64,000 nt of DNA, from NCBI RefSeq assembly GCF_009363075.1, contig NZ_CP045293.1, positions 5,078,501 to 5,142,500 of the forward strand. Reading direction: 5' to 3'. A program made the position numbers and the translations under genes. Below the pieces are notes generated by a model. It saw only the letters and a list, made by a program, of their open reading frames with translations. It searched no databases and was not told the DNA's origin. This document shows, in pieces, positions 41,050 through 51,108 of this stretch; positions within the stretch are counted from its first letter, which is position 1; each line of letters opens with the position of its first letter. Source of the DNA: Paenibacillus guangzhouensis. Its GTDB lineage: Bacteria > Bacillota > Bacilli > Paenibacillales > Paenibacillaceae.

Positions 41050-42291
41050 CTATGTTGAAGAGACATATTTCCCTTCTTTTGAAGCATGGCTGCCCGAGTT
41101 CGGAACCATCATGATTAAGTGCCGCCCGGCCTGCCGATAATGCCATATCGTAACCAAACATATCATGGCTGCGATGGTGAAAACAGAGTGTCCTGGCAAT
41201 CCTTCATAGACAAGGCCTCCAAGCCAGGGACCTAACATTCTTCCAACCGTAGAGGATGCGGCGCAAGCTCCAAGCACCTTCCCTCTCGCGTACTCATCCG
41301 TCGATTCGACCATCCATGCCGGCACGGCCGGGAAGACCAGCACTTCCCCGCAAGTCATGATGACCATCGCAAGCACGAACTGCGGGTACGAGTCTGCGAA
41401 GCCAACAAGTAAAAGACCTGCGGTGAAGAAAAATGTCCCCCACCGAATTTGTGTCTGCAGCGTGATCTGGAACCGCCGTATAAGCCATGTTTTGAGCGGA
41501 TGTGACAGCAGAATAAGCCCGCCATTGACCGTCCATAGTAGACTGTATAGTGCGAATGAAATGCCTTGCGCCTTGGCATGAAGCGGCACGACCGCAGACC
41601 ACTGCGAATAACAAAGCCATGAGATGGCAAAGCCGATACACGCCGTAATGACTGCTCGTCCCGAGCCGCTGCTCCATAGACCACCACCGCGTTGACGGCG
41701 CACGGATGGGCGTATCGAAGCACGATGCCTCTGGTGCGGCTGACGGATCAGACTGGCGAACAATACGAAGAACACCATGTACAACAGCGCATTACCGAGG
41801 AATACAAATTGGAACGATAAGTTCGCCACAAAGCCGCCGAGCGCTGCACCTAGCGCCATCCCGACATTTTGTGACACGAACAAAATATTAACCGCACGCT
41901 GCTCTTCCCCCGGGCAGCCCGTCACCGCCATTGCATTCAGGATCGGATAGACAAGTCCACTGAAGAGGCCCAGCAAAGTTAACAGAACCGCATAGCTGTA
42001 TAGATCATGCGCAAATCCCATTGCAGCTACCGTACAAGCGGAGCCTGCAATCGCACAGAGAACAGGAAGCCTGCCACCCATGCGATCGAACAGAATCCCA
42101 CCGACTAGATTGCCGACAAAAGCTGCCCCGCTATTCAGCAGCAGCACGAGCCCCGCCGTACTTATCGTCCCGCCAAACTGCTCATGCATATAGATCGTGT
42201 TGATAGGCCATACGAGCGTTAGACCCGTCGATAATACAATCGCACAGAGCGATAGCCTCCGGAGCAACGGTGTGCTAGATAACGTATCCAC
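41050..42291 (-). CDS. MFS transporter, probably efflux or sugar
   Basis: A 413-residue, 12-helix major facilitator with the loop-2 motif GGILFDRMGGRLPVL and a long basic central loop (about 180-205). The closest overall feel is to the MdtG/YfcJ-like drug or sugar exporters; substrate unknown. The start is GTG (42291) with AAGGG twelve bases upstream, so expression may be weak. It lies between the second LacI gene and the sugar operon, and its upstream region carries two copies of the TTTACTAAA motif. Confidence 0.82.
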   Translation of the reverse strand: MDTLSSTPLLRRLSLCAIVLSTGLTLVWPINTIYMHEQFGGTISTAGLVLLLNSGAAFVGNLVGGILFDRMGGRLPVLCAIAGSACTVAAMGFAHDLYSYAVLLTLLGLFSGLVYPILNAMAVTGCPGEEQRAVNILFVSQNVGMALGAALGGFVANLSFQFVFLGNALLYMVFFVLFASLIRQPHQRHRASIRPSVRRQRGGGLWSSGSGRAVITACIGFAISWLCYSQWSAVVPLHAKAQGISFALYSLLWTVNGGLILLSHPLKTWLIRRFQITLQTQIRWGTFFFTAGLLLVGFADSYPQFVLAMVIMTCGEVLVFPAVPAWMVESTDEYARGKVLGACAASSTVGRMLGPWLGGLVYEGLPGHSVFTIAAMICLVTIWHYRQAGRHLIMMVPNSGSHASKEGKYVSST

Positions 42292-42321
42292 GTGATGTGC
42301 ATTCCCTTCTATTTTAGAATA

Positions 42322-42353
42322 TTTACTAAAATAGTGTATTTAATTTTACTAAA
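42322..42353. promoter_or_regulatory. Two TTTACTAAA motifs upstream of the MFS gene
   Basis: TTTACTAAA occurs at 42322-42330 and 42345-42353, 23 bases apart, about two helical turns. They are identical to the site at 40866 in the promoter of the binding-protein gene. Confidence 0.4.
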
Positions 42354-42372
42354 ACATTCAACGATGATTTTC

Positions 42373-43496
<1,124 letters not shown>

Positions 43497-43507
43497 ATTG
43501 CATCATA

Positions 43508-43535
43508 GGCAAAAACGACCTCAAGATGAGGCCGT
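43508..43535 (-). terminator. Terminator-like hairpin behind the ester-cyclase remnant
   Basis: ACGGCCTCA/TGAGGTCGT stem (one G-U pair) followed by TTTTTG on the reverse strand. Confidence 0.7.
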
Positions 43536-43536
43536 C

Positions 43537-43803
43537 TCAACCCCGATGTTCAGCAATGCGACCATCCGCAACGCGATATTCACGGTACAATGTCACCTCT
43601 GTCTTGCGCTCCGTTGGTGCATGACCATAGAATACACCTTGATGTGTCCCTCGCATCGTCATTCGGACAAGAACCCGGTCGCCTTCACCAATGATATCTT
43701 CGATGGTATAGGCTTTATCCGGGAAGGCCGCCAAAATGTTGCGGGCGAATTGCTTCAGCCCTTCTCTGGACTGATAGTTATGCTCTATATAATCAGAAGA
43801 TAA
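43537..43803 (-). pseudogene. SnoaL-like ester cyclase, both ends lost
   Basis: The reverse strand reads SSDYIEHNYQS, REGLKQFARNILAAFPDKAY, TIEDIIGEGDRVLVRMTMRG, THQGVFYGHAPTERK and ends YREYRVADGRIAEHRG. This is the middle of a SnoaL-like polyketide-cyclase/ester-cyclase domain. An in-frame stop lies before SSDYIEH and no start codon is available; at the other end the stop comes where the family normally continues EHWGVWD. About 85 of 130 residues remain, so the gene is a remnant. Confidence 0.8.
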
Positions 43804-43931
43804 CGCTCGTCACCGTCGTACACGATGAGTTCGAGCAGGCTATGAGTACGGCCGGCGTTCTTCAGAACGGTGTGCCGATTGTTCTGTCGGGTTTGAAGAC
43901 ATGGCTTGAGACAGGTGGTTCCCTAGCTTAA
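43785..43931 (+). pseudogene. C-terminal remnant of an AHSA1/SRPBCC-family gene
   Basis: The plus strand reads KITLVTVVHDEFEQ, GVLQNGVPIVLSGLKTWLE and TGGSLA before TAA at 43931, the end of an AHSA1-type protein, whose family typically ends LTVVHDDFE...GWPAVLSSLKSLLETGE. No start or N-terminal part exists. It abuts the ester-cyclase remnant head to head, so a deletion or rearrangement has fused two broken genes near 43790-43803. Confidence 0.75.
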
Positions 43932-43949
43932 ACAGCTCTATATATGCAA

Positions 43950-43979
43950 AAAAAGGACACCCCATGAGGTGTCCTTTTT
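43950..43979. terminator. Bidirectional terminator beside the DUF4855 gene
   Basis: AAAAAGGACACC/GGTGTCCTTTTT stem-loop with A- and T-runs on both sides, 40 bases past the end of the DUF4855 gene. Confidence 0.88.
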
Positions 43980-44019
43980 GCTCTGCGAAGTCGTTATGCT
44001 ATTACGAATCACAGTATCA

Positions 44020-47000
44020 TTATTTCGATAATACGTTCAACAATCTGTTCAAGAATACAGCCGTCTCCGCACGCGTCGTATTGCCCGTTGGATTAAGCGA
44101 GCCGTTATTGCCTTGAATCAGCCCTTGCTCGATCATACCTGCAATGCCGCTTGCTGCATAACCAGCCACTTGGCCAGCGTCCTTAAATGCTTTCAGCGCT
44201 GTAAGATCGCCTTGTAGCTCCTTCGCTTGTGCTACTGCCAGCGCACGTGCTGCCATGACCATCATATCCTGACGGGAGATCTTCGCCTTAGGTGCGAATT
44301 GATCACCATTGGTCCCTGTCACAATGCCTAACTGCTTTGCGATCGCTACCGCATCGTGATAGTATGCTTGCGCATCCACATCCGCGAAGGCAGCACTTGC
44401 GTCTGCTTTCAGATTCAATGCTCTCACCAGCATCAGCACGAAGTCTGCGCGGCTTACTTGATCAGCCGGACTGAACGTTGTTGCGGAGGTACCTTGCACG
44501 ATGCCGAGCGATGCCAGCTGAGCAATCGCCTCTTGTGCCCATGCATGTTGGCCTAGATCTGCGAACGATGCCGCAGGTTGCGCGTAAATCGCATAGACGC
44601 CTGCTTGGTTCGCCGGGAAGCGAAGCTGCTTGTCAGCAGCGGAATACGTTGCTCCCTTCACCACGGTAGCGGCGCCTTGATCATTGATCAAGAGAATACC
44701 GATACTAGAAGCCGTCTCCTTGCCTGTTAACGTGTAAGGAACCTTCACGAGTACGGAAGCTTTATCGCTCTTCCAAGCGACCGACTTGCCATCCATCTGT
44801 ACGGACAATTGGACGATCGGACGATTGCCCACTTGTGCTTGTGCCGCTGCGTTCAAGGATTTGCGATCCCCTGCGCTCACGATCACCCGTACTTGCTTGC
44901 CGAGCTCTGACTTCGCGAACATTTGGCCGTTCAACACAGCCGTTGCGTTCGGCGTACTGACTTCAATCACCAAATTCGGATTTTCAGCCAAGAATGAAGC
45001 CGGAAGATCCAGTGCATAACCTGCTGCATTGCCATTTTTGTTCAACTCGACGATCACCGTCTGCTGACCGGATGCATCGGCTTTCGCGCCTGCGATCGCC
45101 TTCTTCAGATCCTGCTCGCTAATCGTACCTACGGCCGTTGTGCCATCCAGCTTTGAGCTGACCGTTGCTTTGACGGAGCCATCTGCTTGCGGTTGAATGT
45201 TGACCGGTGCAGGTGTTGTTGGTGGTGTCGGCGTTGATGGAGCTGGGCTATCAGGAGTTGTTGTTGGTGGTGTAGGCTTTTTATATTCAAAGCTCACTTT
45301 GATCGGTTCCATATCCTTAACCGACAGAGTTGCTTCATATTTGCCTTCCACATCGCCATTCAACTGGAACGCGAACGTAATCTTGCCATCCGCTGCGTTA
45401 GCCTGCCCTTCATAGTTCACTTTGCCTTGCGGATCAACGACCTTCAACGTGGCATCGATCTTACCGGTATCCATTGCCAATCCGGTGACCGTTACCTTTT
45501 TCGTTGTATTGTCAATTGTCGCTTGCACGCCTTCAATTGCCTTCACGTCAACAGTGCCCGAGAGGTTATAGACACCGAACTCATAGAAGGAATAGCCGTA
45601 TTCGGTATTTCTTTCTACGCCTTGGAATCGAACATATTGGGCTAGAACCGGAGTGAATTGAACGGTTTCTTTGCCGTCATGTGCCGTAATAGCCCCGTCA
45701 CCCTTCACACTCTTCCAAGTCTTTTTATCATTCGATACGAGCAGCTTATAAGTCTTCGCACGAGCAACCTCCCAATCGATGCGGACCGTATCCATAAGAA
45801 CCGGTTTGCCTAGGTCCACAGTGAAGTTCGTGTCGTTAACATACTCACTCGCCCATCGGGAAGCTGGGAATCCATCTACCGCTTTACCCGGCGCATAGTT
45901 TGGATTGTTACCTTCTGTTGATGATGCTTCTGCTGATTTACCCTGCGCCAAATTGCCTGTGAGGTAATAGACGCTTTCTTTCAGCGTATTATACGCCTCA
46001 TCTTTGATCTGACCTGCTTGCTTGAATTCATCCAGCTTCGCGTTGAAGCCTTTGAGATACTTCGCAGCCTGCGCAACATCCGTATTCTCATTGCGTTTCA
46101 TCATTTCGAGGTAGTTGCTCAGCGTTGGCGCAACAACCCCATCCGTGAACTGCTCAGCTTTCTGGAAACGATCCACTAATACCTTAATACCCGCTGCATT
46201 CGTCGTGGTTTCGATCACATACGATTTTGTCACCATTTTGCCCGCCGTCACGGTAATGACGAGCTCATGCTTGCCAAGCTTGCCTTCGAGCGAAATGTCC
46301 GTACCCGTATAAGGCTTGCCGTCGAATGTCGCTGTTACTTTCGTCAGACCGTCATCCGTTTCAAGATTCCAAGTAAAAGCTACGTTCTCGGTATCCAGGA
46401 GCTTCATACCGCTCTGGAACGGCTTGCCATTCATTTGCACGTTTACCTTGGATGGCTGATCTTCGTTAACCTTATACGTTCCTTTAACGAATTGGTACAA
46501 CCAATCGTAGAGAACGCGTGTCGCTGGATCTTTACTGACCGCGGTGTTATAGACCGCATTGTTGCCCTGGTAATACGATTTGAAGCCCTCTGTCATCAAA
46601 CCTGTACTCGCGCCGTTGTTCAAATAGTCGATATACCGCTCGCGGAACACGCCGTCCGTCAGCATCCGATCGTCGAATTCAAGCTCATTGGACATGCCAT
46701 ACTGCTTCGCAAGATTTGCGGAATCCTCCAAACGCTCTTTGTCCATCGGCTCGAAGAAATAGTTCGGTTGGATCGTCACCGCATCGAAACCGACATCCTT
46801 CCACATAAACGCTTTATAAGCGAAGAAATGCGGAATCCAGAAGAACTTCAGGTCTTTGCCGCTAATTTGCATGTCATGCAGGGTGCTGCTCACCGAACGG
46901 ATCAGATCCGGTCCGGATTGGCTTGTGCTGATTTGCTCTTCGAACCAGTACATACCTACAAGCTCAAGGTTAGCGTAACCTTTTGCTTCCCATCTTGATT

Positions 47001-50000
47001 TAACTTGCTGCAGCCACCATTGTACTGCTTTTTCACGGTTCGCAAATGCTTTTTCTTTGCCAACGGAATCATTGAAGTTCAGCGATTCTCCGCCTTGTTC
47101 AATCGCTCCGAAATTGGTGATCGATTCGCCTGGATCCGGAATCATGAGGACAACCTTTTCCTTCATGCCAGGCTGATTGAGTGCCTTGGAAACCTCGCTA
47201 GCCGCTGCGTCTAACGCATCCATATCGCCATTTTTCGCAAATGTTTTATCCAAATACCATTTCCAGTCTTCGAGGTAAGCCTTACCGCCGAAATCACGAC
47301 CTGGATTTATCGAGTTAATGCCAAGGTACAGGACACCATCGAAGAGTCGATCCTTAATCTTGCCGTCTTTATCGACATAACTAATGTTCGGAATGATCCG
47401 TTCTTTCGTCCATGTGCCTAAGTCATTCGCATATTGCCCATTGTAGAGCAGCCCAAGATGCTGAATACCTGCCGTCGCTTCGCCTGCCTCCAAGAATTTC
47501 GGCGTATACGTCGGAACGGTTACTGCACCTTCCACTTTCCCGTCTTGCCCTAGAATTTCAATCTCGTCCACGAAGGTCATGGCACGCGTATGCATCGTAA
47601 ATGTTACTTTCACATAACGAGCATAAGCGATTTGCGCACTAGGACCTGCCGCCTTAATGCCGTCCTTACTGCCATCCCATCTATAAGTCTCATCGTACGT
47701 TCCATCTCGCCAGAGTTCCTGTGTCGCGCTGTCCTTAAGCAATCCCCAATTCACCTTATCATCGGAGACATACATCGAGACGGTCAGCGGCACGAGCACG
47801 TTATTGGTTGGCCAACTCTCTAAGAAGTGCGCGTTAATCTTCGTAATCGACTTCTGTTCGCCTAGATCGAATACAACTTCACGCGTTTTCTTCCGTAGAT
47901 GTCCAACCCATGCCGGATCATTGAAATCCGGTTTGCCGTTGACCATCTTGGCATATTTGCCATCAGTTAGCTTCTTCTGATCATCCGGACGGGATGCCTC
48001 AGGCGCCTGAGACCAAGTATACGGCAGTCCTAATGCAAGATTACGTTCCAGTTTCACTTGTTGGTCAGACAACGAGTATACGCCGAACTCATAGAAGGAA
48101 TATCCGTAGCCCGTAGCACGCTTGACGCCTTCAAATTTGATGTATCTTGCCGTCACCGAATTGAATTGAACCGTTTCTTTGCCGTCTTGCGCTTTAATAA
48201 TGCCGTCATTCGGCATTACGTTCTTCCACGTCTTCTTATCGTCCGATACGAGCAGCTTATACGTGTCAGCACGAGCGCCCTCCCAGCTAATGCGGACCGT
48301 GTCCATCGCCGTTGGCTGACCGAGGTCGACGAGGAACCAGTTCGCATCATCATAGTGACTCGCCCAGCGCGTCGATTGGAATCCGTCCACCGCATTGGAT
48401 GGAATATAATTCGGATTATTGTTCTCAATCGACGATACTTCTACAGGTTTACCTTCAGCCAGACTGCCTGCGAGGTAATAGACGCTTTCCTTCAGCATCG
48501 TATAGGCATCGATCTTAATGTTCTTCTTCAGTTGATCCAGCTTCGCATTGAAGTTCTTCAGAGACTTCGTGAATTCGGCTGGATTGACGCCGCCCTCTGC
48601 CTGCTTCATCGCATCGAGGTAGACTTTCAGCGCTGTCGCATCGCTGCTGCTCATTTTTTTGTCAATGACATAACTGTCCACGAGCGCTGTCATCGTCGCG
48701 GCATCCGTCTTCACTTCGAACGTGAACGATGTTTTCTTCGATTTTCCCGAAGTGACGGTCACATCCAGTACATGCTTGCCGAACATATTCTTTAAGTTGA
48801 TTTCCGTCCCTTCCGTGTACGCCTTTCCATCATACATCGCAGAAACTTTAATCAAGCTTGGATCAACATCACCTTTAAGTTTCCAGGTGAACTTCACTTT
48901 CTCGGAATCTGCAAGAACTTGCCCTGCTTTAAATGGCTCACCGTTCTTCTGCACTTCCACTTCCGGCGGTGCCGCGTTGTTGACTTTGTATTCACCTTTA
49001 ACATAGTCTCTCAGCCAGTCATACAGGATCCGATTGGCCGGATCTGTGCTCACCGCACTATCATACACGGCATTATTGCCTTGGTAGTAAACGTTGAAGC
49101 CATTTTTCATTAAGCCGGTTTCCACACCGCTGTTCAAATAATCGATGTACCGTTCGCGGAACACACCGTCTGTCAGCATCCGATCATCGAATTCGAACTC
49201 GTTCGTCATCCCATAACGCTTCGCGATGTTCGAAGCATCTTCAAAACGATCATAACCTGTCGGCTCAAAGAAATAGTTCGGTTGGAACGCTACCGCATCG
49301 AAGCCGACATCCTTCCACATATAAGCCTTATATGCCAAGAAATGCGGAATCCAGAAAAATTTCATATTGTCCGCATGTACTTGCCCGCTTACAGCCTTTA
49401 TCAAGTCCGGACCGGCTGCATCGATGCCGATCTGTTCTTCCAGCCAGTACATACCAACGAGTTCAAGGTTGGAATAGTTCCCAGCAGCCCAACGCGCCTT
49501 CACTTCGTTAATATACCACTGCGTCGCCTTCGCACGATTTGAAAGCGCTTGCGGTTCATGGCCAGTAAAGTTAAGATTCCCGTCTCCAAGATCTCCGAAA
49601 TTGGATACTCCCTCATCTGGATACGGAATCATGAGCACAACCTTGGTCTTATGATTCGGTTCGCCGAGCTTCCCACTGACTTCCACCGTCGCATCATTCA
49701 GGTGCTTCATATCGCCTTCAGGCGCAAATGTTTTATCCAAATACCATTTCCAGTCTGCAAGAATGGACGGATCGCCCGACCCCGCCCCGAAACTACGTCC
49801 TTCCGGAGAGTTCGTCCCGAGATAAAGAACGCCGTCGAAGAGCCATTCTGTCGGCTGCTTCGTAACTTTATCCACGTAACTGATATTCGGAATAATGCGA
49901 TCCTTCGACCAATCGCCTTTACCGCCAGCATAATGTCCGTTATAGAGCAGTCCTAAATCATGGATTCCCGCCGTCGCTTCACCAGGCGCTAACAATGCTG

Positions 50001-50760
50001 CCGAAGGCTGAGGAGGCACGGTTACCGCTCCATCTGCTTGCCCGTCTTGACCGATAATTTCGATCTCATCCACGAGTGTCATCGCCGAAGGATGCATGGA
50101 GAACATCACTTTCACGTACCGTGCATATGCGATTTTTGCATCAGGGTTCTCAGTGCTTAAGCGCTTAATGCCGTCCTTGCTGCCGTCCCACACATAAGTC
50201 TCTGTGTATTTGCCGTCATTCCACAGCTTTTGTGTTGCATTGTCTTTGAGCAAGCCCCAACTCACTTTGTCATCGGAGACGTACATCGAGACCGTCAGTG
50301 GCAAGAGTACGTTATTCTGCGGCCAGTCTTCAAGGAAGTTGGCTTTGATTGACGTAATGGACTTCTTCTCCCCCAAATCGAACACGACTTCGCGCGTCTT
50401 CTTCAAATGATGTCCAACCCATGCTGTGTCGGATCTATCATTCGCTCCATATTTGCCATCCGTCAATTTGTTGCCGACGTCCGGATAAGATGCTTCCGGC
50501 TCTTCTGACCACTCATACGACAGTCCTGCAGCCAAGTTGCGATAGACGTCGTTATATACGGATGCCGTAACACCCTCCGCGTTCACTAGCGGTTGGACCG
50601 ATGGATCAACAATCGGATTGACTCCGCCTGGCGACTCCGCTGGTGTCTGTCCTTCTGTCTGTGTGGGGGGCGGCGCCTCTTCCGCTTGCGCGATCGGCAT
50701 CATCGTTACAATCATAATCGCAGCCATGATTAGCGCAACCCACTTTCTACTCCTTTTCAT
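44020..50760 (-). CDS. Giant SLH-anchored surface protein with two DUF4855/discoidin modules
   Basis: A 2246-residue exported wall protein. Signal peptide 1-26. Module A: discoidin-like region (about 74-250), DUF4855 (265-580), Ig-like stretch (590-700), F5/8 type C (757-900). Module B repeats the same order at about 905-1075, 1097-1425, 1430-1540 and 1595-1735. An Ig-like domain, a Thr/Pro linker (about 1830-1855), a further domain and three SLH domains (about 2062-2245) follow. Corresponding DNA in the modules is about 2.5 kb apart and clearly diverged. DUF4855 has no function established to me; the discoidin domains suggest glycan binding or an unrecognised glycosidase. The ATG follows GGGAG. 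Confidence 0.85.
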   Translation of the reverse strand: MKRSRKWVALIMAAIMIVTMMPIAQAEEAPPPTQTEGQTPAESPGGVNPIVDPSVQPLVNAEGVTASVYNDVYRNLAAGLSYEWSEEPEASYPDVGNKLTDGKYGANDRSDTAWVGHHLKKTREVVFDLGEKKSITSIKANFLEDWPQNNVLLPLTVSMYVSDDKVSWGLLKDNATQKLWNDGKYTETYVWDGSKDGIKRLSTENPDAKIAYARYVKVMFSMHPSAMTLVDEIEIIGQDGQADGAVTVPPQPSAALLAPGEATAGIHDLGLLYNGHYAGGKGDWSKDRIIPNISYVDKVTKQPTEWLFDGVLYLGTNSPEGRSFGAGSGDPSILADWKWYLDKTFAPEGDMKHLNDATVEVSGKLGEPNHKTKVVLMIPYPDEGVSNFGDLGDGNLNFTGHEPQALSNRAKATQWYINEVKARWAAGNYSNLELVGMYWLEEQIGIDAAGPDLIKAVSGQVHADNMKFFWIPHFLAYKAYMWKDVGFDAVAFQPNYFFEPTGYDRFEDASNIAKRYGMTNEFEFDDRMLTDGVFRERYIDYLNSGVETGLMKNGFNVYYQGNNAVYDSAVSTDPANRILYDWLRDYVKGEYKVNNAAPPEVEVQKNGEPFKAGQVLADSEKVKFTWKLKGDVDPSLIKVSAMYDGKAYTEGTEINLKNMFGKHVLDVTVTSGKSKKTSFTFEVKTDAATMTALVDSYVIDKKMSSSDATALKVYLDAMKQAEGGVNPAEFTKSLKNFNAKLDQLKKNIKIDAYTMLKESVYYLAGSLAEGKPVEVSSIENNNPNYIPSNAVDGFQSTRWASHYDDANWFLVDLGQPTAMDTVRISWEGARADTYKLLVSDDKKTWKNVMPNDGIIKAQDGKETVQFNSVTARYIKFEGVKRATGYGYSFYEFGVYSLSDQQVKLERNLALGLPYTWSQAPEASRPDDQKKLTDGKYAKMVNGKPDFNDPAWVGHLRKKTREVVFDLGEQKSITKINAHFLESWPTNNVLVPLTVSMYVSDDKVNWGLLKDSATQELWRDGTYDETYRWDGSKDGIKAAGPSAQIAYARYVKVTFTMHTRAMTFVDEIEILGQDGKVEGAVTVPTYTPKFLEAGEATAGIQHLGLLYNGQYANDLGTWTKERIIPNISYVDKDGKIKDRLFDGVLYLGINSINPGRDFGGKAYLEDWKWYLDKTFAKNGDMDALDAAASEVSKALNQPGMKEKVVLMIPDPGESITNFGAIEQGGESLNFNDSVGKEKAFANREKAVQWWLQQVKSRWEAKGYANLELVGMYWFEEQISTSQSGPDLIRSVSSTLHDMQISGKDLKFFWIPHFFAYKAFMWKDVGFDAVTIQPNYFFEPMDKERLEDSANLAKQYGMSNELEFDDRMLTDGVFRERYIDYLNNGASTGLMTEGFKSYYQGNNAVYNTAVSKDPATRVLYDWLYQFVKGTYKVNEDQPSKVNVQMNGKPFQSGMKLLDTENVAFTWNLETDDGLTKVTATFDGKPYTGTDISLEGKLGKHELVITVTAGKMVTKSYVIETTTNAAGIKVLVDRFQKAEQFTDGVVAPTLSNYLEMMKRNENTDVAQAAKYLKGFNAKLDEFKQAGQIKDEAYNTLKESVYYLTGNLAQGKSAEASSTEGNNPNYAPGKAVDGFPASRWASEYVNDTNFTVDLGKPVLMDTVRIDWEVARAKTYKLLVSNDKKTWKSVKGDGAITAHDGKETVQFTPVLAQYVRFQGVERNTEYGYSFYEFGVYNLSGTVDVKAIEGVQATIDNTTKKVTVTGLAMDTGKIDATLKVVDPQGKVNYEGQANAADGKITFAFQLNGDVEGKYEATLSVKDMEPIKVSFEYKKPTPPTTTPDSPAPSTPTPPTTPAPVNIQPQADGSVKATVSSKLDGTTAVGTISEQDLKKAIAGAKADASGQQTVIVELNKNGNAAGYALDLPASFLAENPNLVIEVSTPNATAVLNGQMFAKSELGKQVRVIVSAGDRKSLNAAAQAQVGNRPIVQLSVQMDGKSVAWKSDKASVLVKVPYTLTGKETASSIGILLINDQGAATVVKGATYSAADKQLRFPANQAGVYAIYAQPAASFADLGQHAWAQEAIAQLASLGIVQGTSATTFSPADQVSRADFVLMLVRALNLKADASAAFADVDAQAYYHDAVAIAKQLGIVTGTNGDQFAPKAKISRQDMMVMAARALAVAQAKELQGDLTALKAFKDAGQVAGYAASGIAGMIEQGLIQGNNGSLNPTGNTTRAETAVFLNRLLNVLSK

Positions 50761-51014
50761 ATCGTGCTAACTCCCTTCTGATTCTTGAGTCAAGAAACAT
50801 CAAACTCCCAAATGGTATGCGCTTCCATTTCAGCTTACCTCGATGCTCTTTCCTCCCTTCCGAGATTCCGACACGTCATAGAAGCTTGTAGCATATGCAA
50901 TGTCCTTACAGTAAACATTATGAAAAGTGGCCTTTCTTTCAAATAGATAATTAATGACATTGGGTATACACTTTTTTACATGACGTTCATTTTATCGTAT
51001 TTTTATAGGTAAAA

Positions 51015-51028
51015 AGATAGCGCTTACC
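51015..51028. promoter_or_regulatory. cre-like site upstream of the DUF4855 gene
   Basis: AGATAGCGCTTACC matches the CcpA consensus TGWNANCGNTNWCA at 12 of 14 positions with the AGCGCTT core intact. It lies about 255 bases upstream of the start codon. The rest of 50761-51064 is AT-rich with no gene; a convincing promoter could not be picked. Confidence 0.4.
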
Positions 51029-51064
51029 TCCTTAAGTCCTACCTTGTTTCTCTCAATGTACAAT

Positions 51065-51097
51065 AAAAAAACTCCCGGCGTAATAGACCGAGAGTTT
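51065..51097 (-). terminator. Terminator of the chitinase gene
   Basis: AACTCTCGG/CCGGGAGTT stem (one G-U pair) followed by a T-run on the reverse strand, 12 bases past the stop codon. Confidence 0.88.
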
Positions 51098-51108
51098 CAA
51101 ATTTGAAT

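Noticed and set aside
46267-48795. Two plus-strand frames of about 245 residues inside the DUF4855 gene
   Set aside because: They lie at corresponding places of the two duplicated modules, so one chance antisense frame was copied with the module. No start signals or domains.
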